The notes below the pieces were generated by a model. That model searched no databases. It was not told the origin of the DNA and saw only the letters and a list, made by a program, of their open reading frames with translations. Both the position numbers and the translations under genes were made by a program. From the NCBI GenBank assembly GCA_021806345.1, contig JAJZXP010000301.1, positions 62,001-126,000 on the forward strand: a DNA stretch of 64,000 bases, given 5' to 3'. Each line of letters begins with the position of its first letter. Positions within the stretch are counted from its first letter, which is position 1. This document shows, piece by piece, positions 17,457 through 25,894 of this stretch. This DNA is from Thermoplasmata archaeon. Lineage in GTDB: Archaea > Thermoplasmatota > Thermoplasmata > Thermoplasmatales > Thermoplasmataceae.

Positions 17457-18445
17457 TGACCGTTCAAAACTCTGGTCCCCTCATAGGTGGGAGAGACTCT
17501 TATAACAAAGTCTGACAGGTTCATCAGTGATCTCTGTATATTCCACAATTTTTCCTTACTACCCAATACCAGAACAAATCCCTGAGAACCTCCGCCAAGG
17601 AGTCTGGCCGCGCTCGCTCCTGACATCTTTGCAGTATTTATTATAGATTCAACAATAGAACTGCTAACATTTGGACCCAAACGGCGCTTAATTTCCCAGC
17701 CCGTGTTGATATTTCTACAGAATCCATCATAATCATCATTCTGGGCGAATTCCAGATTCTGGCTAGAAAGGTTTAGCAGTTCCAAAAGATTCTTTGTTGT
17801 ATCACTATCCTCCTTTGCACTCTCCTGTACCTGGGCTCTCAACACATCCGAACTTTCCCTCGTACCCCCTGTGTAGCAGATTATCATTCCCCCATCAAAT
17901 CTTGAGAGAAACGAACGGTTTTCGATTAATTTGAATTTTGTTCTATTTCCGTCTGATTCCATGTACTTAAAACCACCAATCGAAATGGCATATGGGTCCT
18001 GGATACCCAGGGTAATCCCAAATAGGTTTTTTTCCTCTGAGTATGATTCCATTGCAAGGTTCAATGGATCAATTTTTTCCTTCCTCAGTTCATATATAAG
18101 TTTCATAAGGCCAGTAACTATGGCACTGGAACTGCCGAGTCCAGATCCGGGCGGGACTTCGCCTGTAATGTATATCTTCCCGGTTTTAATACCATATTTT
18201 TGAAATAGATCTAGGGTTTTCTCCTGAAAGCTTCGTCCATGGCTTTCTCCGAGAATAACCGTTTTAAGGAAATCCCTGGACGATATTTCCAAGGGATGAT
18301 TGTCATCTGTGTAAATGACCCTCACCCCCCTGTCTATGGTGGTATTTATAACCTTTGTACCATGAGTCTCAAGGAATGGTGAGATATCTGTACCTCCCCC
18401 AGAAAAGCTGACTCTTAGGGGACTATAACATTCAACTTTTTCCAC
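17453..18445 (-). CDS. GHMP kinase, HddA-like; candidate mevalonate-3-phosphate 5-kinase
   Basis: A 330-residue small-molecule kinase, GTG start. Seen: an N-terminal substrate motif (PLRVSFSGGGTDISPF, about residues 9-24), the ATP loop PPGSGLGSSSA (about residues 97-107) and a C-terminal Gly loop (SGASAARLLGGGSQGF). The GGGTD pattern is that of D-glycero-D-manno-heptose 7-phosphate kinase (HddA). Thermoplasmatales use a GHMP kinase (Ta0762 in T. acidophilum) as mevalonate-3-phosphate 5-kinase; I cannot tell from sequence alone whether this is that enzyme or a sugar kinase. It is divergent from rfcL. Confidence 0.8.
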   Translation of the reverse strand: MEKVECYSPLRVSFSGGGTDISPFLETHGTKVINTTIDRGVRVIYTDDNHPLEISSRDFLKTVILGESHGRSFQEKTLDLFQKYGIKTGKIYITGEVPPGSGLGSSSAIVTGLMKLIYELRKEKIDPLNLAMESYSEEKNLFGITLGIQDPYAISIGGFKYMESDGNRTKFKLIENRSFLSRFDGGMIICYTGGTRESSDVLRAQVQESAKEDSDTTKNLLELLNLSSQNLEFAQNDDYDGFCRNINTGWEIKRRLGPNVSSSIVESIINTAKMSGASAARLLGGGSQGFVLVLGSKEKLWNIQRSLMNLSDFVIRVSPTYEGTRVLNGH

Positions 18446-18530
18446 TGGACATCTATGTAATTCACATATTTGTCTTTGCTGATCTACAACAGCAGAGTGA
18501 AGATTTTAAGGCAGGTGGTAATTATAGCAC

Positions 18531-19877
18531 ATGGGTCTTCTCAACGAGGAACTTCGCCCGCAGGAGTTCAAGGATGTTTTTTTGATCAGACCTGATCGGG
18601 AAAAGATAGAAAAGTGGGCAAATTCCTGGCAGGAGGGAACACCAATCAAGAAAGGGATCATTCTTTCAGGTCCACCAGGATATGGAAAAACATCAATCGC
18701 ATATGCTCTGTCAAGAACTATGAACTGGGAAATTATTGAAATCAACAGTTCCGAAGTGAGGACGGAAGAATTTATTAAAAAGACGGTAGGGCTTTTCGCA
18801 AGATATGGTGATCTTTTCTCATTCGAAAAAACACAGGGGCCAAATAAAGTTGCGCTCATAGATGAAGCAGATCATATATATGAGAGGGGATCGAAGGGAG
18901 GCACCGGGGAAACTGGAGGATACAAAGCAATTTCGGAAATACTGAAAGAGACTAAGATCCCAATAATAATTACAATGAATGAATATGAGGAATTTAAGAG
19001 AAAGAGAAGTTCGAGTGTGAACTCAATTTTATCCTACTGTGAGACAGTAGAAATTAAAAAAATATTTGAGAGAAAAGGTGGTTTGGAATACAAGAATATA
19101 CTATCTACCTTGGCAGACAGAATAATTGATTATGCACAAAGGAATGGATACAGGCCTGAAAGAAGCATTATTACAGAAATTATATCAAGCGATATACCAG
19201 ATATCAGGGCAGCAATCAACGACTGCGAGGCATACATTTATTCAAAATCACTTAACCCAAGTGCAACAGATTCAAGGGATTCGACCACAATAATCTTTGA
19301 CACTTTACGTCTCATCTTTCACGGTGATGAATACTCAAAAGTCAAGAATGTGATAAACGAATCTGACACAGCTCCAGAGCAATTGATTTTGTGGATATCT
19401 CAAAATATTCCGACCCAATCCAGAAATTTTTCTTCCATTATAGAGGCTATGGAATATTTATCTGAAATAGATCTTACAGACAGGAGGGCCCATAGATTTC
19501 TATATTTCAGGATGATGGCATACCTTTCTGATCTTGAAGCCCTGATGTGGACAAAGATAGAAGCCAAAAGGGGGGTGTTCATTCCTTTTAGATTTTCCAA
19601 TTATTTAACTATGATGAGTAAAAGCAAAAAGAATAGGGGAACCAAAATGAAGGTTGCAAGATCACTTTCAGAAATCCTGCACATGTCAAGGGAAGATGTT
19701 CTTGCCCTAAGATCAATTTTCTTAATTATGAGCAAACTTAAGATCGACTTCCCCAAACTCTTTTTGGAATATGCCAATAAGCAAATAGATGAAAGAAATA
19801 GAAATTTACAAAATCTGAAATACGTTTCCAAATCAGATGACTTAGAATTTGGGGATTTCCAGATATTTCTCTCTTAA
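18531..19877 (+). CDS. rfcL: Replication factor C large subunit
   Basis: The AAA+ subunit of the clamp loader that opens PCNA and places it at primer ends. 448 residues. Seen: the RFC box region at the N-terminus (LNEELRPQEFKDV), Walker A GPPGYGKTS (about residues 47-55), Walker B ALIDEADH (about residues 107-114), and a long helical C-terminal collar domain. It lacks the N-terminal extension of the small subunit. The gene for PCNA is at 54.4 kb. Its 3' end overlaps the convergent rnp2 gene by 36 bases. It is divergent from the GHMP kinase across an 85-base promoter. Confidence 0.95.
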   Translation: MGLLNEELRPQEFKDVFLIRPDREKIEKWANSWQEGTPIKKGIILSGPPGYGKTSIAYALSRTMNWEIIEINSSEVRTEEFIKKTVGLFARYGDLFSFEKTQGPNKVALIDEADHIYERGSKGGTGETGGYKAISEILKETKIPIIITMNEYEEFKRKRSSSVNSILSYCETVEIKKIFERKGGLEYKNILSTLADRIIDYAQRNGYRPERSIITEIISSDIPDIRAAINDCEAYIYSKSLNPSATDSRDSTTIIFDTLRLIFHGDEYSKVKNVINESDTAPEQLILWISQNIPTQSRNFSSIIEAMEYLSEIDLTDRRAHRFLYFRMMAYLSDLEALMWTKIEAKRGVFIPFRFSNYLTMMSKSKKNRGTKMKVARSLSEILHMSREDVLALRSIFLIMSKLKIDFPKLFLEYANKQIDERNRNLQNLKYVSKSDDLEFGDFQIFLS

Positions 19878-20132
19878 ATTGCCAAGCTTGGTTTTACATC
19901 CCCTCACGGTGCCGCTAACACCAATAATTCTGTATCCATTACTCTGGTTTTCGACAAACCGACATAGTTGTTCCTTCAAAAATTGGTCTGTCAAAACAAT
20001 AATATATCCTGTATCCTTAAATTTTAATTTAGCTCTGAAAACTCTCTTAAGTTCTCCTGAAATCCTATACCCTTCTGTTTCATTCTGGCATTGGATGGCA
20101 ACGTATCTCTTCCTGATGGGTGAGCATTTCAT
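19842..20132 (-). CDS. rnp2: RNase P protein component 2 (Pop5/Rnp2)
   Basis: A 96-residue predicted protein subunit of RNase P, which removes 5' leaders from pre-tRNAs. The family-like features are the N-terminal RKRYVAIQ strand (about residues 7-14), GELKRVFRAKLKFKDTGY in the middle and the C-terminal GVSGTVRGCKTKL, which matches the Pop5 signature around the last strand and helix. The length is slightly shorter than most archaeal Pop5 proteins. It is encoded convergently with rfcL, sharing 36 bases. In many archaea the gene neighbours L15e or translation genes, as here. Confidence 0.78.
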   Translation of the reverse strand: MKCSPIRKRYVAIQCQNETEGYRISGELKRVFRAKLKFKDTGYIIVLTDQFLKEQLCRFVENQSNGYRIIGVSGTVRGCKTKLGNLREKYLEIPKF

Positions 20133-20260
20133 TAAGTGGTCATATTAAGAATTTTAATAAATGTTCTCAATTACAACACCTATGTCCCATTGTAATTCAA
20201 AAACAACAAAATTATTTATTATGGCTAAATATCACCTAGCATAGTTCAAGGTAGAATGAA

Positions 20261-20857
20261 ATGGTAAATCGCTCAAATCTATATGGCAATATTGCTGAAA
20301 CATGGAACAATCCAAAAAAATCCGAAATTCTTATTTTCCAGCGACAGAGAATGATTGACTGGAGAAATGGAGGAGCAGTTGAAAGAGTGGAATATCCTAC
20401 AAGACTCGACAGGGCCAGATCCTTAGGATACAAAGCTAAAACAGGATTCGCAGTTGTAAGGTCAAGGGTAAGAAAAGGAGGATCAAACAGACCAAAGATA
20501 ATGGGAGGAAGGAGACCAAGAAGATTGGCTTATTCCAAGCTTACGAGGAAAAAGAGCATTCAATGGATAGCAGAAGAAAGGGCTGCAGACCGATACCCCA
20601 ACATGGAGGTACTGAACTCATATTACGTTGGTGAGGATGGATTCTACAAATATTATGAAGTTATACTCGTAGATAAGTCATCACCACAGATATACAACGA
20701 CAAAAGAATTTCGTGGATATCTGAGCCGCAAAATAAGGGGAGAGTTTACAGAGGTCTAACCTCGGCAGGCTACAAGGGAAGGGGACTGAGAACAGGAAGA
20801 AAGAACTCAGCAAAGAGTAGACCCTCAATTAGGGCCAATGGTAGATTAAGAAGATAA
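20261..20857 (+). CDS. rpl15e: Large ribosomal subunit protein L15e
   Basis: 198 residues, strongly basic, the normal length for this archaeal/eukaryotic ribosomal protein. Seen: [20 protein letters not shown], then [18 protein letters not shown], and the Arg/Lys-rich C-terminus ([20 protein letters not shown]). It binds 23S rRNA in the large subunit. The ATG follows an AT-rich promoter by about 30-40 bases. tRNA-Ser lies 38 bases downstream on the same strand and may be read through. Confidence 0.97.
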   Translation: MVNRSNLYGNIAETWNNPKKSEILIFQRQRMIDWRNGGAVERVEYPTRLDRARSLGYKAKTGFAVVRSRVRKGGSNRPKIMGGRRPRRLAYSKLTRKKSIQWIAEERAADRYPNMEVLNSYYVGEDGFYKYYEVILVDKSSPQIYNDKRISWISEPQNKGRVYRGLTSAGYKGRGLRTGRKNSAKSRPSIRANGRLRR

Positions 20858-20895
20858 TTTTTTTAAACATTTCTACTTGATAGATATTTTCATAT

Positions 20896-20976
20896 GCCGC
20901 GGTGGCCCAGTGGTACGGCGCCAGACTTGAGATCTGGTTCCCTTGTGGATCGGGAGTTCGAATCTCTCCCGCGGCG
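20896..20976 (+). tRNA. tRNA-Ser(UGA)
   Basis: Class II tRNA with a long variable arm. The acceptor GCCGCGG (20896-20902) pairs with CCGCGGC (20969-20975), with discriminator G. The anticodon stem is CCAGA/TCTGG around the loop CTTGAGA with anticodon TGA at 20928-20930. The T arm is GGGAG-TTCGAAT-CTCTC. No CCA is encoded and no intron is seen. The accessory island starts just downstream. Confidence 0.95.
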
Positions 20977-21188
20977 CAGATATACTTGTTCTAATCTGAT
21001 ACTTCGGAACAGCCAGTTAGGAATCTTTATTTATAAACTAAGGTATGGGATTTAATAATATATTTTAGAGTAAATAATTATTCAATGTTCCCTATAGAGA
21101 TCTTTACTGTTTTTATATAATCTGTCCTTTAAAGGAGGATAAATGGGAATGCGTATATTGGTGGAAGTTTGGAACCCTTAAAATTTCA

Positions 21189-21767
21189 TTAGTCTATTCT
21201 ATGAGTCTCTATAAAATTGAAGAATTTTGTCTCTTTTTCATTTCCATAATATATGGTGAACTCAAGAAATCTTGAATTTACTTGAGTTGTGTTGTTTTGA
21301 ATTTGAACAAAAAATTTAGCATCATTGTCACAGACTTCATTTACCACGTATACTTTTTCTTGTTCACTTTTTCCTTGCGAAGGTTGAACCAGATTAAGTT
21401 TTCTTGCCAAGTAAAACACATCAACTATTTCATAATTGTGGGATTCTTTGAGTTTGATTTTACTTAAATAAAAAGTTTTTACCCGCTTAGATTCCATTAT
21501 ATATGGAAAAATTTCTATTCTTTTATCATCTTCCAAATCGGCGATTTTCTGAGGATAAGCAATGAATAGCTTTCTATAATGAGTAGAAAATGTTATAAAA
21601 ACACTTAATAATAGTACAATGGCATCAATTATTATAAAAATTCCTCTGAAAATTATTCCCGATTCAAAAAAAGACCCAGTGAATATAACGAAGGATATAA
21701 CAAGTAAGATGGCGTTAAGGTATGGGATCTTCTCAACGTTTATTACAAATTTTTCATGCTTCGACAC
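21189..21767 (-). CDS. Hypothetical membrane protein
   Basis: A 192-residue protein. Two hydrophobic helices occur near the N-terminus (about residues 14-31, ILLVISFVIFTGSFF region, and about residues 34-57), followed by a soluble C-terminal part of about 130 residues rich in Lys and Glu. No family recognised. It overlaps the end of the upstream gene by 14 bases, so the two are probably translated together. It is the first gene pair after tRNA-Ser and very AT-rich, consistent with accessory DNA. Confidence 0.6.
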   Translation of the reverse strand: MSKHEKFVINVEKIPYLNAILLVISFVIFTGSFFESGIIFRGIFIIIDAIVLLLSVFITFSTHYRKLFIAYPQKIADLEDDKRIEIFPYIMESKRVKTFYLSKIKLKESHNYEIVDVFYLARKLNLVQPSQGKSEQEKVYVVNEVCDNDAKFFVQIQNNTTQVNSRFLEFTIYYGNEKETKFFNFIETHRID

Positions 21768-22113
21768 TGTTGAGGTTCACCCATAGAGATTTTAAATCCT
21801 TTTCATCACGATCTGGGAGAATATAAGCCATAAATTTATTTTCCTCTCTACTTATGCTTACTTGAGTTATATAGTCTCTGTCTAAACCTCTTACATCAAA
21901 AACTATAGATTTCACATCTTCCGGCTTAACGTTATCTTCTATTTTTGTGAGTTGAACCTCATCACGTATTGTGTCACCTATTTCTACCATGCAATACCTG
22001 AAAATTAGAGTAAATTTACTACCTAACCTTATTTCTTTAGACTTAGGTTTTAATCTTTTAATGTCTTTTAATAAAGCAGCAAAAATTTCTTCATTTACTT
22101 CAATTTCCATCAC
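21754..22113 (-). CDS. Hypothetical soluble protein
   Basis: A 119-residue acidic protein without membrane segments or recognised motifs. The sequence alternates short strands (FTLIFRYCMVEIG, SIVFDVRGL, YITQVSISREE), suggesting a mainly beta fold. It lies directly upstream of, and overlaps by 14 bases, the membrane-protein gene, forming a two-gene unit. Its upstream side (22114-22200) runs into insertion-sequence debris, so its original promoter region may have been disturbed. Confidence 0.55.
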   Translation of the reverse strand: MMEIEVNEEIFAALLKDIKRLKPKSKEIRLGSKFTLIFRYCMVEIGDTIRDEVQLTKIEDNVKPEDVKSIVFDVRGLDRDYITQVSISREENKFMAYILPDRDEKDLKSLWVNLNSVEA

Positions 22114-22199
22114 AATTCCCTATAATCAGATTTTATTGAAGTTATTAAAAGCTTCTACGAGTCTTATAACTGAATATACTATTGCAGTAAAAAATTTGA

Positions 22200-22955
22200 G
22201 CGGACCATTCATTTCCCGCATGAACATAGTCGATGGCATTGGCCCATGGACATGCTGAAATCATACCTGACGGAAGATGAGAGCTACCGTATGCTCTCCC
22301 TCGCGATATCAAAGATCGAGAGGCCATTGTCGCAGAACTCAATCTCACGGGATATTTATTTCACGATCCAAGGAGAGAAGCAGATGAGAGATCGGATTTC
22401 CATCAAAGACTGAGGGGGAAGAGTCCCCGGATCGAGAGTCTCCAGGTCAGCAAAAGCATTAGTACAGTAATAGAGAACGTCGCGGACTCCTATGGCAGGT
22501 ACATCACATACAGCATTGTGGACGGAAGGATCGTTACGAAGGCAAGGGACAACGCCATCTCCGCTGCGGAGAACAGAATGGCACGATTCATGCTGGGTTA
22601 CAGGAGGGAATATTCCTCGTCGGAGTGCCTTTCTATTCACAGGCAACGTGATACCATTGAGAAAGTATTCAGGGTGCTGAAGACGGATATGGACATATTT
22701 CCATTGGGAGATAACAAAGAATCCACCATCTGGGGAGTGCTGTTCGTCTTCTTTGTATCGCTCATAATAAGATCGGGATTGCTGAGGGGAATTCAATCAT
22801 CGCACCTTAATGATAAATACTCAGTGGAGAGGATGCTCCTTGAACTGGAGAAGTTGCATATGATCGAGGATCAGAATGGCATTCTGAGGGAACTGGAGAG
22901 AACAAGGAAACAGAAGGATATACTCAACGCCCTAGCGAGAATATCGTGGTGGTAA
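22200..22955 (+). pseudogene. Insertion-sequence relic: truncated, frameshifted transposase (IS1634/IS4-like C-terminus)
   Basis: A segment visibly richer in G+C than its surroundings. A single frame runs from about 22270 to 22955 without a stop (KDREAIVAELNLTGYLFHD through ALARISWW), but it has no start codon at its 5' end; an ATG at 22252 is in another frame. The C-terminal half contains the typical DDE-transposase late motif IEKVFRVLKTDMDIFPLG (about 22655-22710), where the Glu lies before the R..K motif, and HRQRDTIEK just before. N-terminal catalytic sequence is missing and no terminal inverted repeats were found. It is a dead fragment of an IS element. Confidence 0.75.
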
Positions 22956-23062
22956 AAGCAAGGAGATCAGGATACATGGAAATTTAAGGAAAAAAAATTT
23001 AGAAGACTAAAAAGAGGAAATTAAAATGGTAGAAAATCAAGGGTGAAAATGAAAGCTTTAGC

Positions 23063-23302
23063 ATGAGCAGCTTGTCCTATAATTCCACCTGAAGATGAAA
23101 CATTTTCTTGGTTGAATAGCTGAAGTGCTTGATGAGGAAGAAAAGAATAAATAGCAACAATCCATTGATATTATTATGCATTCAAATAAGAGAAAGTTAA
23201 ATCTTCAACTGATGTGGGTTATGCTTTCATGATTATGGGGGGGCATTAGGTTTAATGTATGCTGTTGGGCTAATTTTAAACTATATTAAAGAAAACGTTT
23301 AA
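23063..23302 (+). pseudogene. Decayed copy of the small membrane-protein pair at 23664-24030
   Basis: Reading along this stretch reproduces, with many A/T substitutions, stops and a deletion, the two small genes 600 bases downstream. AGCATGAGCAG opens both copies; the end of the first gene (GAAGAAAAG then TAG) recurs near 23138-23150. The last part translates, after a one-base shift, as GALGLMYAVGLI against GALLLAYAFGLI in the intact copy. The first reading frame here has stop codons after ten codons. It is a tandem duplicate in decay. Confidence 0.7.
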
Positions 23303-23370
23303 GTTGATTGAGAATAATATAGAGATGTCAGGCATATGGGAGACAATAGGAATAACTTTAAGACAATAAG

Positions 23371-23613
23371 GTGGTTATAACGGGAAACGAAACAGTTTGG
23401 TTATCAGTGTCTGGAATAGGGAAGAAGGAAGTTTTGGAAGGTCTAGGTTTTGATATTGAAAAATCTGGGTTAATAAAATTAAATGGAAGTTATGTAAAGT
23501 CTCCTGATGGGGAGAGTAATTTGCACTATGATGAAGTGAAGGCAGTTGTGCCAGATTCATTGGTTTTAATTTCGGATATTTCAGAGTTGGAGGGGTTATC
23601 AGAAACCCCCTGA
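23371..23613 (+). CDS. Hypothetical small protein
   Basis: An 80-residue frame starting with GTG at 23371 and closed upstream by a stop four codons earlier. The composition is protein-like (WLSVSGIGKKEVLEGLGFDI, then acidic VVPDSLVLISDISELEGL) with no membrane helix or recognised motif. It sits between the decayed and the intact copies of a small membrane-protein pair. GGTGG around the start could be a weak ribosome-binding site. It may be a real small gene of the island or a fragment. Confidence 0.45.
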   Translation: MVITGNETVWLSVSGIGKKEVLEGLGFDIEKSGLIKLNGSYVKSPDGESNLHYDEVKAVVPDSLVLISDISELEGLSETP

Positions 23614-23663
23614 TAGGAAAAAAATTCGTCTCTTATAATATTTGAAGCTTTAAAAAGGGCAGC

Positions 23664-23900
23664 ATGAGCAGGACGTCATATGGATTCCACGTGAAACTGA
23701 AGCATGTCCTTGGGAGTCTTTCTCTCCTCTCCCTGCTTGCAGCATTTGAAGTATTCTCCATACCAGCTACGAATGGTAAAATAGATCTGTTTGGCTTCAC
23801 CAAATTAATGGCAGGAGTCATATGGATTGGGGTTGCATTATTCAGCGGAGGAGTTGCCATATATCTGCACGAAGAAGAAAAGGGAGAAAATAATATATAG
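23664..23900 (+). CDS. Small two-helix membrane protein (first of a pair)
   Basis: A 78-residue protein with a short basic N-terminus (MSRTSYGFHVKLKH), two hydrophobic helices (about residues 15-33 and 45-68) and a charged tail (HEEEKGENNI), implying both ends on the same side of the membrane. No family recognised. It is followed after four bases by a second, 41-residue membrane protein, suggesting a two-subunit unit. A decayed copy of the same pair lies about 600 bases upstream, so the pair has been duplicated here. Confidence 0.6.
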   Translation: MSRTSYGFHVKLKHVLGSLSLLSLLAAFEVFSIPATNGKIDLFGFTKLMAGVIWIGVALFSGGVAIYLHEEEKGENNI

Positions 23901-23904
23901 AAAA

Positions 23905-24030
23905 ATGAGATTGATGACTGTGTACAGAACCTACAGAAGAGACAAAAGAAGTAAATTTAACCTTGCCATTTCATATATCATGATGGCTAGCGGGGCCCTT
24001 TTACTCGCATACGCTTTTGGCCTCATCTGA
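23905..24030 (+). CDS. Very small membrane protein (second of a pair)
   Basis: A 41-residue protein read from the ATG at 23905, four bases after the stop of the preceding gene. The N-terminus is basic (RTYRRDKRSKF), followed by one hydrophobic helix (NLAISYIMMASGALLLAYAF, about residues 19-38). A longer frame starting inside the upstream gene exists but would add no recognisable sequence. The same protein is recognisable in the decayed upstream duplicate, which supports it being a true gene that was under selection before the duplication. Confidence 0.55.
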   Translation: MRLMTVYRTYRRDKRSKFNLAISYIMMASGALLLAYAFGLI

Positions 24031-24349
24031 AAATAACAATTTCCATTTTCTTTACTAGTTTAAATCGAGAGATTTCCACTTTTCTATGCAAATTAAGTGA
24101 TTATTAATATTCACCGCTAATTTAGAAAGCCATTAACAGCCCTCCAAGAATGGCGGATAATGAATGTGTCCCAGAGAATAAGAAAATTAGAGGTTTTAAT
24201 CGCTAAATTTAAAATTTTAGGTAATGCAGTAATTTAATTCCAGATACTCATCCCGTCCGTGCTTTTCACGAGGTCTATATACTGATCGCATTAGTTTGAG
24301 GTTTTTATTTTATGTTACTGGAGTAACAAGAATTAATTCTTGCATTCTT
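24031..24349. other. Intergenic stretch with two adjacent inverted repeats
   Basis: No gene seen. Immediately beyond the stop of the HEPN gene lie a hairpin (GTTAC/GTAAC, 24314-24327) and a perfect 16-base palindrome (CAAGAATTAATTCTTG, 24327-24342) sharing one base. They could form a terminator or a protein-binding site. Confidence 0.5.
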
Positions 24350-25084
24350 TTACTCATTCGTTATTTTCAGTTTACATCGTTCTAATATATTGCGGATATC
24401 TTCCAAATACGGAATAAAAGTGTCTATGTTTGTATTATTGGGATATCGAGATTCTTCAAATGGGGTTAACAAGGTACTTAACATCATTAAAACGACAAGG
24501 GGAAACGCACTTGATATTAGATCCATTAGTGTTTTAATTGTATCATCAGACTCTTGTATATGTGAACCAAGATTACTCATCGTACTAAAAAAAGGTATTA
24601 AAGGTTTTAGTTTCGATTCAAGTTCATCTGTAAATTCTTTTGTTTCTTTAATTTCAAACATTTTCTCGCAAAACATCATGATTTCATACATTTCATCTTT
24701 TGATGGATTCCGATTGTCTTGCATTTTCTTGGCCTTTTGGAAAAAAGTTTTTATGTCACCAAAAAAAGGGACTTTTACATCATTGAATATGAATGAGTAA
24801 TTATTGGTGAAGTCTTCAAGTTGAACTAGCAAATTTTTTCTCCAATTGTGTGTATAGCTTTTTGATGTCAATATTGGTATGCCAAATTTTTTTAAAAACA
24901 GTCCAATTTGTGAATTTGAAGAAAGTTTTATTTTTAATAATGTTGCCTTGGCCAACTTTTCGCATGCTTGCTGAAGGAAATATAGACTTCTATGGTATTC
25001 TTTTCGTTCATAGTGTGTTTCAAAGTCCAAAAGATCAGATTCAGATTCGTGAATCCATTCTAAATACTCTTTAGATTCATCCAT
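24350..25084 (-). CDS. HEPN-domain protein
   Basis: A 244-residue protein. The N-terminal 90 residues read as a HEPN domain of the type found with minimal nucleotidyltransferases: an acidic first helix (WIHESESDLLDFETHYERKEYHRSLYF in outline), the helix FLQQACEKLAKATLLK (about residues 36-51) and a THNW motif (about residues 78-81) in place of the usual tHdL. The rest is helical and unassigned. HEPN proteins are often RNases or toxin/abortive-infection components; no nucleotidyltransferase partner gene is adjacent. It sits alone, with two inverted repeats just past its stop. The toxin role is inference. Confidence 0.7.
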   Translation of the reverse strand: MDESKEYLEWIHESESDLLDFETHYERKEYHRSLYFLQQACEKLAKATLLKIKLSSNSQIGLFLKKFGIPILTSKSYTHNWRKNLLVQLEDFTNNYSFIFNDVKVPFFGDIKTFFQKAKKMQDNRNPSKDEMYEIMMFCEKMFEIKETKEFTDELESKLKPLIPFFSTMSNLGSHIQESDDTIKTLMDLISSAFPLVVLMMLSTLLTPFEESRYPNNTNIDTFIPYLEDIRNILERCKLKITNE

Positions 25085-25386
25085 GTTGCTATATAATTTG
25101 GATTGATATTATATTTTAGATTTTCCAGTTATCGGTTTAAACGCTATTGGGTATTAATGAAACCTAGGTTTAACTCTTACTCTAGGACTTAAACCTTTTA
25201 GGTATATTTTCGAGAGAATGATGAGGAGTTCTCATTGATTTGGATCAAAAAAGTTTAAGTCCAATTAAACTTAAACTAAACATGGGACCCATCGTTATAG
25301 AGCACATGGATCCTAAAACTGAAATGCCCAAACCTAACCTCACCGAAATGAGAACAAGGATCCTTAGGCCCAATGAGTCAATATCT
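25085..25386. other. Intergenic stretch with a perfect palindrome and a coding-like fragment
   Basis: Contains the 12-base palindrome AAACCTAGGTTT (25160-25171) and a related nearby half-site (TTAAACC, CTAGG). From 25240 a plus-strand frame reads protein-like for about 49 codons (GPIVIEHMDPKTEMPKPNLT) before it runs antisense into the protease gene; it may be the remnant of a truncated gene. Confidence 0.4.
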
Positions 25387-25890
25387 TTAATGTACAGGGT
25401 TCAAATCAATATATCCACTTTTATTTTTAGCATTGATTACAAGTTCCCCTCCGATCTTCTCGAGAGCATCTATTCCAAAAAGAGATACCATTTCAAAACT
25501 AGTTGTGACTTTGCGCTTGAGATTTTTATCATTCTTATGTTTTACATCCGATATCTTGTCCGGATGAATGGCAATTTTTTCTAATGTAACGCCGTGGGGG
25601 GTCCCACCTTCAAGCAAAAAGTAAAGAGACACGTTTCTAAAAATAGGTGTATTCTTAATGGCACCTATTCCACCAATGCTTTGAGTATCAAGACCATGAA
25701 GATTTATTCCTAAGTCAGTCGCGACTTTCTCATTAATGGATGTTAATGAAGATCCCGTGTCCAAGTACATCTTTACATCACAGTAAGACGTTGCAATAGG
25801 TTCCATCATCGCGCTCTGCCTTATCTGCAAATGAACTGGTAGTGAAAAAAGGTTCTTGCTTACATCCCATCTTAAGAGTATTTTGGACAT
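25387..25890 (-). CDS. Retropepsin-like aspartyl protease
   Basis: A 167-residue single-domain protein with the aspartic-protease signature MYLDTGSSLTSI (about residues 41-52; catalytic Asp in DTGS), a following GGIGAIKN flap-like region and a late FGIDALEKIGGELVIN segment, the arrangement of prokaryotic retropepsin-like (gag-polyprotein-protease-like) proteins that work as dimers. The target is unknown. It lies four bases after an 80-residue gene, so the two form one operon. Similar two-gene cassettes (protease plus a small DUF5678-like protein) occur in archaea and cyanobacteria and are often compared with toxin-antitoxin modules, but no activity is established. Confidence 0.72.
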   Translation of the reverse strand: MSKILLRWDVSKNLFSLPVHLQIRQSAMMEPIATSYCDVKMYLDTGSSLTSINEKVATDLGINLHGLDTQSIGGIGAIKNTPIFRNVSLYFLLEGGTPHGVTLEKIAIHPDKISDVKHKNDKNLKRKVTTSFEMVSLFGIDALEKIGGELVINAKNKSGYIDLNPVH

Positions 25891-25894
25891 AAAA

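Noticed and set aside
21141..21180. Short frame after a strong AAAGGAGG ribosome-binding-like site
   Set aside because: The ATG at 21142 region leads to only eleven codons before a stop; at best the stub of a lost gene.
24140..24240. Possible small gene starting ATGGCGGATAATG
   Set aside because: The frame closes after about 18 codons and has no promoter signal.
25387..25584. Extension of the plus-strand frame from 25240 through the protease gene
   Set aside because: From 25387 it is antisense to the retropepsin gene and loses protein-like character; only its first 49 codons deserve mention.
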